Shown here piece after piece: positions 25,101 through 32,890 of a stretch of DNA of 64,000 bases. Numbering within the stretch: the first letter of the stretch is position 1; each line of letters opens with the position of its first letter. Position numbers and translations under genes: made by a program. Origin of the DNA: Petrosia ficiformis (lineage: Eukaryota; Porifera; Demospongiae; Haplosclerida; Petrosiidae); assembly GCA_947044365.1 (NCBI GenBank), contig OX345636.1, positions 38,443,200-38,507,199 of the forward strand, in the 5' to 3' direction. The notes under the pieces are model-generated. The model was not told the origin of the DNA. It worked only from the letters and a program-made list of their open reading frames with translations, and searched no databases.

Positions 25101-27665
25101 CTTCCTTGGGGTATCGCTATGCCAGACTAAGCTAGGGCTAAGCCTGGGCCCTAGCCCAACTTCTGCGTGAAGGGAAGTGTGGAGGTCAATGCTTAAGGAA
25201 GTCCTCCACAAAGGCCCACATGAATCATGCTTTAAATATGTTAATGAGTTAAACAAAAGAGAGGAGTGGAAGGATGGGTGACAAGACAGCAATGACTTGG
25301 ACTAAGGCTCACATGGATTGAATCCGCCTGCGTTAGGCGGATCCTACACATTAATTCACTTTTACTATCTCAATTGCATATTTAATATCTGGGTCCAGCT
25401 AGGCCAGAATAGGATGCCAGTACTCAGGTGTATGTGACATTTGACCCCAACACAGTTGAGATTGCGATCCTAGCATTACAAAGCACTCCAAATTGGTTTC
25501 AGTGATAAGCTAATGAAAATGGCTTTAACACGTTGATCAGCTACCTTTTGACCTAAATGTAGAGTACAGGATGAATTTAAAGGGGGTGTCCCTATTAATG
25601 TCGTGAATTGGGGTTTGAAGGGGGTGTACCCCCTCAACGACCACACAATTTGGGGATTCAGTGACCCCTCCAACGCAATCTGGTGTGTAGCTGAGACATT
25701 TCTCTTCCTGCAAAAATCCGATCGTGGATATAGTTGGTGCTACTATGCAGTGGGGTTGTTTTGTTTGCCCCAGTTGCTGTTAAAAGAGGGAGAACACTGC
25801 ATTTGAATTAGTCCTACAAAGTGGAATAGGGAAGAGCAGAAAAGAGGGAGGTTATCTCAGGGAAGGGCATCTGCTGCCTGAGGCATCTGAGGCGAGAACA
25901 ATATGTGGGGTAGACCTTGTGGGAGGGAGAAAGGAGATACCATTCGACGAAGGGAGGAATTGGCACCACCATTCTAAGTGACTGAAGTCTAATGTGGCCG
26001 TGTGGAGAACCCATTGAAGAGAGACAAGAGAGATCAATAATTCTCACCTGAGTCTTACCTGAGGGGACCACTCTGGCAGCATCCTGTAGGAGTACCTGTA
26101 TGCTTGGAATGTTGTTTACAACGACAATTAAATTATTCATGATTCACAGTTAGTACTTCCCCACTAAAGTTTACATAAGAACAGACATCACATCAGTATT
26201 AACTATTAATTTACTTAGTCATTGTGAACACAACATTTCAACACTAAAGATTAAAAATACAAACTGGCTTATCTTTCAACGTGCAGCTTAATATAGCAGT
26301 ATGATGTGAAAATGCATATTATTAAATTGGCATTGCAATTGAGGTAACCAACTGATCAGTTGAAATAACCAAACTCTTTTGCAGTGTATATATATGTACA
26401 TGAATTAGCATATATAATAGCAACTAACATCAGATGTTAACATTCTTTGTACTTTATATACTAGTATCAAGAGCAAAAGAAGTAAATTACTCCTTGTAAA
26501 ATATTGATATAGTCTCAGAAGCATAATATTATGGTACTGAAATTCATGTAAGCAAATAATAGTTAAAATATATAAGCTATTAATTTATACAGTGATAATG
26601 TATTTCACATTTGAATGGAATGTTATTTTGAGTGCAGTCTGACTTATACGATAGTAATCTACACCGGCAGGTAAGGAGATATGATATGACATGTAATTCA
26701 AGTAACTCGGTTAGTAGTTAAGTTGAGAACTAATCTGTTATTACTGTGTGTGATGGCTGATCATTTGTAACCATATTATAAGTACAAAGGATCTCAGCAT
26801 ATAACAATCACTCTGCATACCTTCACATTTTACTCCAGCATCTTCACTATGAGAACAAGATGTGTCAAATATAGTGTTAGAAGGGCAAGCTAAGATTTGA
26901 TTCTCAGTTCCAGAACAAGCAACATTTTCAAGAGCAATGTCTCCAGTTCCTTGACCATAATAAGCATTGGCATATGCTAAACCATCTAAAGATTTTAAAA
27001 GTAAAGGGTTTTCATTAATTTTTGTGTTAACATAGCTGCCTTATACATTATTACATTGCACATGCAGACACAGTGTACTGACTTGAAAAAGCATGCAGGA
27101 AGACATGCACGAAAAGCACACAATTAATGTTTATTATAGCAACCTCACAATAAATTGACACCATAATGGAAAAAGGAGGTCTTTTGTTCACCCCATCCAG
27201 ACAATCTCGCTTGCGGGTTTTGGTTCGCTTTTAATTAAAGAACATTTAAGCTAAATAAAGCTACAACAACAAAAGACTGTGAGACACCTGCACTCTTTGA
27301 AGGTGGGGATCCGCACCACACACAAACACACACACACACACATGTAAAGCATGTGTGTACACAAACTCACATCCAGAATACGAATATCCAAGTTGTCCAC
27401 AAACCACTCTGGCATCTGCACTACCCCATCCATTATCGCAAACAGTGTTCCAGTTGTTATTAATACACACCTCTACTCTACCCTCATAAACAGTAGAGCC
27501 TCCTATCAGCCTTACATCACCATAAGTACATCCTATTAACAAGAGTTTAAGAATAATTGTATCTTACAAACTTTATACTTTCACAAATAAATAAATATGT
27601 ATAATATTACCTTTAACATTTAGGAATGATGTTAGTAGCAACGCGAATAAAACTGTTAGACCCAT
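7909..27665 (-). CDS. SRCR-array receptor gene 2, complete (22 SRCR domains, mucin stalk, TM)
   Basis: I traced 50 coding exons whose phases all agree; they sum to 9,075 nt, i.e. 3,024 residues plus a stop. Order: signal peptide; 22 SRCR domains, each on two exons; a Ser/Thr/Pro-rich exon (9430-10403); a juxtamembrane module on exons 8921-9033 and 8551-8692; a membrane-span exon (8272-8453); and a cytoplasmic-tail exon ending in TAA at 7911-7909. The result is a type I membrane protein with a very long extracellular region on a mucin-like stalk. Sponge SRCR receptors linked to cell aggregation are known, so recognition or adhesion is a reasonable inference, with the ligand unknown. Intron borders are GT/AG by eye and not checked against transcripts. 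Exact exon ends may shift by a few bases. Confidence 0.88.
8272..8453 (-). CDS. Gene 2 membrane-span exon
   Basis: Starts in phase 0 ([12 protein letters not shown]). A Ser-rich linker is followed by a strongly hydrophobic segment, [20 protein letters not shown], then VVMF. It ends in phase 2 at a GTGAGT donor. It is the only convincing membrane span in the gene besides the signal peptide. The matching exon of gene 3 is 45306-45508, with the same start and end phase. Confidence 0.85.
8551..9033 (-). CDS. Gene 2 juxtamembrane module (two exons)
   Basis: Exon 8921-9033 begins [18 protein letters not shown] and contains a YC...C pair. Exon 8551-8692 begins [11 protein letters not shown], contains [10 protein letters not shown] and ends MKDAVE. 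Together with the end of the mucin exon ([11 protein letters not shown]) this forms a compact domain of roughly 100 residues just outside the membrane. Gene 3 has the same layout on 48552-48669 and 46164-46288 ([14 protein letters not shown], then NGLEITLF and LDAVE). It resembles a SEA-type or similar stalk-proximal domain in position and pattern, but I cannot assign the family. Confidence 0.75.
9430..10403 (-). CDS. Gene 2 mucin-like Ser/Thr/Pro stalk exon
   Basis: A single 974-nt exon encoding about 324 residues, mostly Ser and Thr with Pro, including [17 protein letters not shown] runs and many TSTSS and STVVST variants. Such regions are normally heavily O-glycosylated and hold the binding domains away from the cell surface. 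It begins [15 protein letters not shown] and ends [11 protein letters not shown], which leads into the juxtamembrane module. The plus-strand frames here rich in Asp, Glu and Val are an artefact of the same composition. Confidence 0.85.
10459..12213 (-). CDS. Gene 2 SRCR domains 19-22
   Basis: Exon pairs in protein order: 12037-12213/11808-11972 (19), 11589-11750/11351-11521 (20), 11116-11292/10894-11058 (21) and 10681-10842/10459-10626 (22). Domain 22, next to the stalk, is the most distinctive: its first half reads [17 protein letters not shown] and its second half is 168 nt. Domains 19-21 keep the alternating 342/333-nt pattern. Confidence 0.86.
12457..12720. repeat. Palindromic MITE-like element, copy identical to 41217-41480
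   Basis: A 264-bp sequence with a central hairpin: GGATGTGATATAGCC is followed within 20 bases by GGGCTATATCACATCC. Longer flanking arms pair as well (TAGTGTCC with GGACACTA, GGTCTATATTTTTGTATATA). By eye it is base-for-base the same as 41217-41480, 29 kb away. TA-rich tracts flank both copies, so a TA target site is likely but cannot be proved. It sits in the intron between domains 18 and 19 of gene 2. Confidence 0.8.
12806..13044. repeat. Short inverted-repeat element
   Basis: The left end reads ATGTGATTGTGGA, then ATCAGTCATTTGGCAAAT. The right end reads ATTTACCAAATGACTGAT, then TCCATAGTCACAT, its imperfect complement. One arm of the same family is seen at 46014-46055 (TTTGCCAAATGACTGATTTT, then CCACAGTCACA). 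It is flanked by TA-rich DNA. Probably a non-autonomous DNA transposon. Confidence 0.65.
13550..15315 (-). CDS. Gene 2 SRCR domains 15-18
   Basis: Exon pairs: 15139-15315/14917-15081 (15), 14700-14861/14478-14648 (16), 14208-14384/13993-14157 (17) and 13776-13937/13550-13720 (18). Domains 16-18 are close copies of domains 8-10 (18447-20990), introns included. This is a block duplication inside the gene. Domain 15's second half starts [15 protein letters not shown] rather than the usual [11 protein letters not shown]. Confidence 0.86.
15372..16296 (-). CDS. Gene 2 SRCR domains 13-14
   Basis: Exon pairs: 16120-16296/15854-16018 (13) and 15632-15793/15372-15536 (14). These are older, more divergent domains: domain 13 has [17 protein letters not shown] and HSDDAGVRC; domain 14 has [17 protein letters not shown] and [10 protein letters not shown]. 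They break the near-identity of the surrounding repeated block and may preserve the ancestral array. Confidence 0.85.
16490..17170. repeat. Interspersed repeat, second copy at 61925-62300
   Basis: Non-coding segment in the intron between domains 12 and 13. It shares long stretches with 61925-62300, including TTTCAGGTAGAATAGCTA, TTAGTTCCAGTTTCTACGTA, AATGACGCAACTTCC and GGGAAAGCAAT. In this copy it is split by the hAT-type element at 16686-16971; the other copy lacks that insertion. No inverted ends were recognised for the outer repeat. Confidence 0.75.
16686..16971. mobile_element. Non-autonomous hAT-type element (286 bp)
   Basis: Ends TAGTGATGGGCG and CGCACCACTA form an imperfect terminal inverted repeat, and the element is flanked on both sides by the exact 8-bp duplication AGAGCTCG. 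An 8-bp duplication with TAGTG-type ends is characteristic of the hAT superfamily. The interior is rich in GATACC/GGTATC runs and has no coding capacity. The uninterrupted form of the host repeat is found at 61925-62300. Confidence 0.88.
17525..19281 (-). CDS. Gene 2 SRCR domains 9-12
   Basis: Exon pairs: 19105-19281/18890-19054 (9), 18673-18834/18447-18617 (10), 18190-18366/17975-18139 (11) and 17758-17919/17525-17695 (12). Domains 9-11 belong to the near-identical repeated set. Domain 12 is divergent ([29 protein letters not shown]), and its first half ends in a non-consensus junction (YSDA before a GTAAAA donor). Confidence 0.86.
19377..24324 (-). CDS. Gene 2 SRCR domains 2-8
   Basis: Exon pairs: 24163-24324/23940-24110 (2), 23706-23882/23479-23643 (3), 23259-23420/22756-22926 (4), 22502-22678/22288-22452 (5), 22069-22230/21546-21716 (6), 21292-21468/21049-21213 (7) and 20829-20990/19377-19547 (8). 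Blocks of about 1.2 kb (20829-22068 and 22069-23258) are duplicates including the roughly 340-bp introns inside domains 4 and 6. The corresponding intron of domain 8 is enlarged by a transposon at 19584-20302. Confidence 0.86.
19584..20302. mobile_element. Inverted-repeat element carrying a HIRAN-like reading frame
   Basis: Ends ACCGTATAGCTAGAAA and TTTCTAGCTATACGGT are exact complements, with weaker pairing further in (TTTGGAG against CTCCAAG). The paralogous introns at 21717 and 22927 continue with a different sequence after TTAACAAG, which places the left boundary near 19580. I found no clear target-site duplication. On the minus strand it contains the frame at 19826-20068. Confidence 0.75.
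19826..20068 (-). CDS. HIRAN-like domain fragment inside a transposable element
   Basis: An 80-codon frame with [16 protein letters not shown], then [18 protein letters not shown], then VGHVPRRIS. The pattern L-x-REVGN-x(2)-D-x-FAVAV ... VGHVPR resembles HIRAN domains, which bind DNA ends in helicases such as HLTF. The family call is from memory of the motif and is tentative. It lies within inverted-repeat ends, so it belongs to an element rather than to the surrounding receptor gene. No further domain is visible around it. Confidence 0.45.
   Translation of the reverse strand: MVRRYHVYRAIWEAAVGETLNCAREVGNRSDTFAVAVIKGGDTVGHVPRRISSICSIFLRNTGLVYHSVTFQFLASLSRL
24672..25025. mobile_element. Long inverted-repeat DNA element (MITE-like) with a related empty site
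   Basis: Ends CACTGTAAAACTGAAC and the complement of GTTCATTTTTGCAGTG pair imperfectly. Further arm sequence (GGTTACAGGAGTTTCA, ATAATATGTTTCTGAGGTAT) gives arms of about 150 bp. The flank GGGTCCAGCTAGACTAGAAT before the left end recurs as a near copy at 25391-25427, where the sequence runs straight on as CAGTACTCAGG without the element. This suggests a TA target, with the right-hand copy mutated to TG, as in Tc1/mariner-type elements. Confidence 0.7.
25814..26140 (-). pseudogene. DIRS-order retrotransposon pol fragment (RT/RNase H junction)
   Basis: Two overlapping minus-strand frames together show [17 protein letters not shown], then [18 protein letters not shown], then [12 protein letters not shown]. 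This is the connection between the reverse transcriptase and the RNase H active-site start (SDASGS) as seen in DIRS/Ngaro elements. The same motifs occur in the full element at 32240-33168 (TSDASGSWGCG). The frame shifts between them and there are no terminal repeats, so this is an old relic inside a gene 2 intron. Confidence 0.65.
26821..27532 (-). CDS. Gene 2 SRCR domain 1 (two exons)
   Basis: Exon 27371-27532 (first half: [18 protein letters not shown], ending QLGYSYSG) and exon 26821-26985 (second half: [17 protein letters not shown], ending DAGVKCEG). It is the counterpart of gene 1 domain 1 at 6067-6479 rather than of the inner domains of its own gene. A (CA/TG)n run at 27321-27360 lies in the intron next to the donor. 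Confidence 0.85.
27611..27665 (-). CDS. Gene 2 signal-peptide exon and start codon
   Basis: ATG at 27665-27663, encoding [19 protein letters not shown] (the last codon is completed by the next exon), a classical hydrophobic signal. It ends in phase 1 at a GTAATA donor. Length and phase are the same as the gene 1 first exon at 6571-6625. Confidence 0.85.
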
Positions 27666-27842
27666 GATAGATAGCAAGAAACCTGCTTTCCTCTACAACC
27701 TTGCAAAAACAAGGTGGGGCTGTGCAATTTCATATCACATGACATGCATATACGGTTAATCAAAAGTAGTGATAACCTGTGAATGTCGTTAAAAGACGAC
27801 ATCACACTTCATGAACGACTTAATTAAGGTTGTAGTCTTTTC

Positions 27843-28435
27843 CGTGGGCGGATACTACTCCAATCAGTTTCTAGTCTTGCAAGCTTCTTGCTGCATACAA
27901 TCTGGTTCCATTCTGTATTTTTTGGAAGCCACACCCACCCGGGGGTATAATTATTGGGCCTAAATGTTTTCACTGATAGTTTATTTTCAGAAACAAACCT
28001 AAACACGCCCCACGGGTGGTGGAGGGGGCGGTTGGTGCTTGTGAAACAATGGCGGGTAACTGTAGTTGCTCTCTGAGAAAGATCGGAATTTGATAGTGCC
28101 TAGAAAGGTAGATTTTATGGTTTCAGTGAAAAGCTACAGAATTCAGCTTTCTTCAGCCTCTTGTAACTATAAAAGTAAAATGAATTTTCCAGAAAACGGC
28201 TCTATTTGTTTTCTCTAAATGCATTGTACTTGGTGCATGCCATGATTGGTGGGCGTGGCTTTTTCCGTTTTGTACTTATTGCGATTACAAAAATGGACCT
28301 TTTATATATGTTTTATCACTTCCAGGACCCTATAAAGGTGATTAGAAGATATGAAGGTTGCCATTACACCAGGTTAGAGTCATATTATATAATATTCTAT
28401 TTTGAAACTGATTGGAGTCGCATCCGCCCACTCCC
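27843..28435. mobile_element. Inverted-repeat element in the gene 2 upstream region
   Basis: The left end TGGGCGGATACTACTCCAAT, then CAGTTTC, pairs with the right end GAAACTGATTGGAGTCGC, then ATCCGCCCA. Roughly 25 of 28 positions match. No target-site duplication is clear. The interior is GC-richer than the flanks but has no recognised coding region. It begins about 180 bp upstream of the gene 2 ATG. Confidence 0.65.
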
Positions 28436-28477
28436 TAGTACCACCTTAATTGCCAATAAATTACCCGTTTTGTAATA

Positions 28478-28672
28478 CTTAGAGGCGGGTCTAGAAATTT
28501 TGTAAGGTAGGGAAAAGCCGGCGCGCGGAGCGCACCGCGAAAATTTTATTAATTGTTCATGAGAGGTGTGCCCACTTAATTTTCATACTTAGGGGGGGTG
28601 GGTGGGAGCTTGGGGGGGGGGGCAATTTCCCTCCGTGCCCCCCCCCCCCTAGCCCTGTAGACCAGCCTCTGA
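28478..28672. repeat. Possible GC-rich MITE
   Basis: The left edge AGAGGCGGGTCTAGA is roughly complementary to the right edge GTAGACCAGCCTCT. The inside contains G and C homopolymer runs (near 28590-28650) that could form a hairpin. The target-site duplication is unconvincing. Assignment as a transposon is tentative. Confidence 0.4.
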
Positions 28673-29160
28673 TATACACTTCTTGTACTGTTGAAAACAC
28701 ATGCTAGTAAAAATTAATGTAGTCAGACCCATGTGTCCTGGGAATATGCGGGTCAACTAAGTAAAACGATGTTTTGTGTGCATGAGTCATGCGAAACCAA
28801 CATATTTTGTTCTATATTGTCCTAATAAGTCCATATCCATCCGTCCACTTATGTTTGTGTGTCTAACAGTCCTTAGAGTACCTGACTTTACATAGGCCTA
28901 TACCTCAGTACTATGATGGGAGCTAGCTACACTTAATAAGGTGATAGTCAACTGTACTTCTACGTAGTACTATAGTACTACTTCATACTGTAATCATAAT
29001 AATGTGTGAATTGGTATGTTATAGCATAGTACCCTTAAAGCTATCTTTTCAAAATGATTTGTGATTGTGTATGAAATAAGAATTCATCATTATTATAGGT
29101 ATTGCGAAATACTTCAAATTTAATTATACTTTTGCTTAGAAGTTAAGCCATCTATATATT

Positions 29161-29303
29161 ACCCTTTGTGAACACTCTTGGGTTCAAACGAATAGAATGT
29201 AAAGCTTCATAAATGGCATCTGCTCTTTAATTGTTCTCTTAACAATATCAGGCAGTTCCTTGTCTGAAGGGAACAGTTTGCTGACAGTAGATTTTTGTTT
29301 TCT
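29161..29303 (-). pseudogene. Degraded 3' end of a sulfotransferase-like gene
   Basis: This segment is about 90% identical to 36836-36980, the last ~45 codons of the intact gene at 36822-37667. Single-base deletions break the frame, for example CATAAATGG here against CATAAAATGG in the intact copy. Similarity stops abruptly near 29303. A second match to sequence upstream of the intact gene lies at 29938-30010. Together these suggest a tandem copy that lost its middle. Confidence 0.8.
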
Positions 29304-29937
29304 TCTATCGGCATTTACAAATGAGCCTAACTCAGGCTAAACTCTACCTAATGGAAGACAGAAATAACTATATTTTACATAGCAGTCCACACAACTACAT
29401 TACATACAATTTATATATACATGCGCTTATACATTGCAATAACTACAAGATCCAAATTATGGCACTAATAAATATTATTTATTATTTTTCTAATTCAAAA
29501 ATATATATAGCTAAATAATTATTATATATAATATACATATTACAATAATTATTATTTCAGTATGGAAGATTGTCGATATTTTAATATGTGTGTCTGTGTC
29601 TGGGTGTATTCGTCTTTGTGTGTATAACTTACACAAAATCTGACTGTCCATGTCTCTTTCACACTCTAGTACTCTTTCCTTTTGCCGTTCTCTTTCACTT
29701 TACTGTGTTACTGTTCGCTCTTATTATTTACAAAAATAATAAAAAAACATTTTCAATAAAATGAAAGATGTAGGGATGCTAAAACCCAAAAAGCATGTGA
29801 ACAAGGATGGGCCAAGCATTAAACAAACTACTTCTATATAACCCAACATAAGTACTTATACCACTAGAAGGCACAATACAAAGAGGTGTACTTATGTAGG
29901 ATTATATGGAAGTATTTTGGGTCCTATGTTTTTTATT

Positions 29938-30010
29938 GAATTTGGGGTGTGGTAACACCAAGACCGGCAGTAATCTAATAAGTAGGTGTGTTACTTCCTC
30001 TCTGACCGGA
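29938..30010. repeat. Segment similar to 38331-38425
   Basis: Shared stretches: AATTTGGGGTGTGGTA, TAATAAGTAGGTGTG and GTTGTAAAATT, with about 80% similarity and a small indel. The other copy lies upstream of the intact sulfotransferase-like gene. The order (gene tail, then this segment) is the same on both sides, which supports a duplicated block rather than an unrelated repeat. Confidence 0.6.
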
Positions 30011-30391
30011 CGTTGTAAAATTTTAGGGTTTAAAAACTAAAAGTACTACTGGTAGTGTCAACCGAGTGCGCGGGAATACGTGACGCACTCTGTGAGAAAG
30101 GAAAAGGATGTGTAAACGCACACGCATATTTATAGGACCAGCTGAATGTCATAGATGCACAACGCACTGAACAGCTAAAGACTTTGCACAAAGGCCTTTG
30201 TGTTGGCAACAACACATCTGAATGATGTAAATGTTGGTAATAGATTTTACATTATCAAACACACAATTAGCTACATGACTTTTAAGTATGATTCATAATT
30301 ATGAAGCTTCAAGTGCAGTTACGTTATTATATATACAAACTGTCACAGTGGTCTTCTTTTCATAAATAAAAATAATTTAAATAAAAGTAGC

Positions 30392-30598
30392 TTAACATCG
30401 TATGGATCCCTAACTTACCTCAACCTGTCAAAGGAGAAGAGGGGGGGGCCTCTTTATCACTCTCGGGTAAGAGGGATAGAGGTGTTTGGTAATTATGAGG
30501 CCCCTCCCCAAACATGATGCCATTGCAACCCCACCTACAAGGTGTGGTTGCCAGGGGGAGGGGATTCAGGGTAATTAATTAATTAACCCTGATTAGCC
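30392..30598 (-). repeat. Ngaro split repeat B2
   Basis: 207 bp beginning TTAACATCGTATGG (plus strand) and ending AACCCTGATTAGCC, nearly identical to 30929-31135. One clear difference is GGTGTGGTTG here against GGTATGGTTG there. It forms the 3' terminus of the element. Confidence 0.88.
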
Positions 30599-30711
30599 TC
30601 ATTATCACGTCAGAAGACGGAGATAGCTAGACCCACATATATATATATACCTATATGCATACACCGACATACCTACATATATCCTCCACATAAGGGGAAT
30701 GGGTGGGTGGG

Positions 30712-30928
30712 AAAGACAGACAGCTAAGACTGAATACCTAGTCTGCTAACTCATGCTATATGGCACGTGGACATCGCTCGTAGCACATGGGAGCCAGGCC
30801 TCTGCCCATTCCTCGTGATGGTCCGCTAATGTGGTCCAGCCTCATCCCACATGAAAGGGAGGCCGCGCTATTCTGGCCACGGGGCTGGCTCCATCAATGT
30901 TAACCTTGTTTAACATATTAAACATCAT
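30712..30928 (-). repeat. Ngaro split repeat A2
   Basis: About 217 bp, from AAAGACAGACAGCTAAG to TTAAACATCAT on the plus strand, almost identical to 36237-36452. It abuts repeat B1 at 30929 with no spacer, and this A/B junction is the expected recombination site. Confidence 0.88.
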
Positions 30929-31135
30929 TTAACATCGTATGGATCCCTAACTTACCTCAACCTGTCAAAGGAGAAGAGGGGGGGGCCTCTTTATCACTCT
31001 CGGGTAAGAGGGATAGAGGTGTTTGGTAATTATGAGGCCCCTCCCCAAACATGATGCCATTGCAACCCCACCTACAAGGTATGGTTGCCAGGGGGAGGGG
31101 ATTCAGGGTAATTAATTAATTAACCCTGATTAGCC
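30929..31135 (-). repeat. Ngaro split repeat B1
   Basis: Internal copy of the 207-bp B repeat, directly adjoining A2 at 30928/30929. It lies downstream of the recombinase stop codon. Confidence 0.88.
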
Positions 31136-31322
31136 CAAAGGAGAGTAACCCCCTCCCCCCAAATACTAATCAAGTGTCCATAAATGACATTTCAGAGCAA
31201 ATGAAAATATATTTCAGAAAATCATAGGTCATACAGTGGCATGGAACTAAATAATGATAGCAATATACAAGGAACCAAATAGCACAGATAATCGATATGG
31301 GTTAAATGCAGTAAATATTAGG

Positions 31323-32354
31323 TTATGACACTAGTCTTGCTGAGACAGGAATCAGTTGACTGCGAGGGGTCTGAACATAACAAAGATAAGCAGCTGATTG
31401 CCACCGACCCAGCATCTGGATAGTTGAGTCTTCTATGCCCTTCTGGGCAGCTGTTGTGGCTGCTCCAATCCTAAAGCTATGACCATTGAATCGAGTGTGG
31501 TCTACTCCGAGTTGTGACAACGCCTCCTTTAAGGCTGCGACCAGCCGAGCCCTAGTCAAATATGACCCATCCTGGTAGGTGAACAATGGGCCATGGCCTT
31601 TCGGTCGCACTGCCAAGAATGAAGTGAGTGCCTTAACGGGACACACAATGTCTCCAGTCCTTCCCATGAAAAGTGTGACCCCCAGGCGAAAAGGGTCTGT
31701 TTTACTCTGTTTTAGTGTCACTGCCAACGTGGTAGGGTTGTTGTGAGTGTGAAGTGCTATGTCTGACAACAGAAGTGTAGACTGTGGGTCATATGAGTCC
31801 TGTGACGGAGCCGTCCGCTCACCAGAGCGTAGAAATCCAAAAAAGGCTACACAACAAGCAGCCCACAATAAGTGAGTGTCAGGGTTGTTGGCTACCTCTG
31901 CCCACACACTATGCATTCTGCGTAGAATATCAGGGGTAATTGGTAATCGCTGCTGGGTAGGTGTTGGGGTAGGAGAACGACGGATTCCCTTAAGCACATA
32001 TTCTAGCCGAGGGAAGGCACCAGGGGAAAAAGGGTCTGCAAAACCATGAGAGATCTGTAAATGCCGAATGGCCGACAGGTAACACTTAATGGACTGGTAC
32101 TTCAACTGCTGAGCAGACAAATAGGAAACATATCTACACAATTTTATTTCTGATAGAGGAAGGGGTGGAATATTACATGTATGACAGAAGATGAGATATC
32201 TCTGCTTTGCTGATGCGTATGTTCGTGTAGTTGAAGGGGCTAGACCCTTGTCAAAGAGCTCTTTAGCCAATGCATCCAGCCTGGGGACATCCAATCCGAC
32301 TTCCGAACTAATACCAGGTCCACCCACTGGGGGGGTATGCGAGTCTGGCTCCAA
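31323..32354 (-). CDS. Tyrosine recombinase of the Ngaro-type element
   Basis: 343 codons, apparently intact. The N-terminal part (LFDKGLAPSTTRTYASAKQR) looks like a SAM-like core-binding domain. The catalytic part shows the first Arg in FFGFLRSGE, then the box HSFRIGAATTAA (H-x-x-R), GRWQSAAY and a Tyr shortly after. This is the R...HxxR...Y set of tyrosine recombinases. In DIRS-order elements this enzyme inserts a circular DNA intermediate instead of an integrase. Its start overlaps the end of the RNase H frame by about 115 nt in another frame. Reads on the minus strand like the rest of the element. Confidence 0.88.
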   Translation of the reverse strand: MEPDSHTPPVGGPGISSEVGLDVPRLDALAKELFDKGLAPSTTRTYASAKQRYLIFCHTCNIPPLPLSEIKLCRYVSYLSAQQLKYQSIKCYLSAIRHLQISHGFADPFSPGAFPRLEYVLKGIRRSPTPTPTQQRLPITPDILRRMHSVWAEVANNPDTHLLWAACCVAFFGFLRSGERTAPSQDSYDPQSTLLLSDIALHTHNNPTTLAVTLKQSKTDPFRLGVTLFMGRTGDIVCPVKALTSFLAVRPKGHGPLFTYQDGSYLTRARLVAALKEALSQLGVDHTRFNGHSFRIGAATTAAQKGIEDSTIQMLGRWQSAAYLCYVQTPRSQLIPVSARLVS

Positions 32355-32890
32355 CTGGCCTGTGGAAAGAGAGAGAGAAAGCAGGATAGGTTATTCCTGG
32401 ATAGAGCATCTGCTGCCAGATTCAATTTGCCAGGAATGTGGGTGGCATGCAAGTCAAACTGGTAGAAAGCAGTAATCAGCCATAGGCATCGTAGTAAGTG
32501 CATAGTCGCCGGGTCCTTTGAGGAGCCAGACAACAGGCACGACACAACTGCCATGTTGTCACAATTAAATTGTACACGTTTCCCCTGCCACTGATGACCC
32601 CACAACATGGAGGCTAAAACAATCGGTGCCAATTCCTTTGTCATGATAGCGGTTTCCGCCCAGCTACAGGGCCACGGCAACTGAAACCAGTGGGTATCAC
32701 AGAATGCACCACAACCCCAGGACCCAGATGCATCCGACGTGACATGCAAAGTAACACCGTGCCGGGGAATCATAGATATGCCATTCCAATCCTCAATGAA
32801 TGTCGCCCACCACAATAGATCTGCTCGAAATGCCGCGTTAAGGCGGATATAGTGATCTGGTTGATTGGCAATCGGCAACAAATCGATCAT
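32240..32890 (-). CDS. RNase H domain of the Ngaro-type element (downstream of a frame break)
   Basis: The frame shows VTSDASGSWGCGAF (first Asp), MTKELAPIVLA (Glu), FNCDNMAVVSCL (Asp) and NLAADALSR (last Asp), the expected D-E-D-D set. It begins with MIDLLPIANQ, which is internal to the polymerase in relatives, so the start Met here is probably not a true start. One missing base near 32893 separates it from the upstream segment at 32887-33168. Confidence 0.82.
   Translation of the reverse strand: MIDLLPIANQPDHYIRLNAAFRADLLWWATFIEDWNGISMIPRHGVTLHVTSDASGSWGCGAFCDTHWFQLPWPCSWAETAIMTKELAPIVLASMLWGHQWQGKRVQFNCDNMAVVSCLLSGSSKDPATMHLLRCLWLITAFYQFDLHATHIPGKLNLAADALSRNNLSCFLSLFPQASWSQTRIPPQWVDLVLVRKSDWMSPGWMHWLKSSLTRV

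Larger units (their letters stand above)
24325..26820. other. Gene 2 intron, 2.5 kb, with two transposon remnants
   Basis: Intron between SRCR domains 1 and 2, matching in position the 2.2 kb intron of gene 1. It holds the long inverted-repeat element at 24672-25025, a related piece at 24427-24476, and a retrotransposon fragment at 25814-26140. The rest shows no exon. Confidence 0.6.
27666..30391. other. Intergenic region upstream of gene 2
   Basis: 2.7 kb separating the gene 2 start from the retrotransposon. It contains the inverted-repeat element at 27843-28435, a possible second one at 28478-28672, and the decayed sulfotransferase-like tail at 29161-29303. No intact gene is seen. The gene 2 promoter must lie in the first few hundred bases, probably overlapping the first element. 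Confidence 0.5.

Noticed and set aside
27824..28006. 60-codon minus-strand frame upstream of gene 2
   Set aside because: It overlaps the left inverted end of the element at 27843-28435 and shows no domain.
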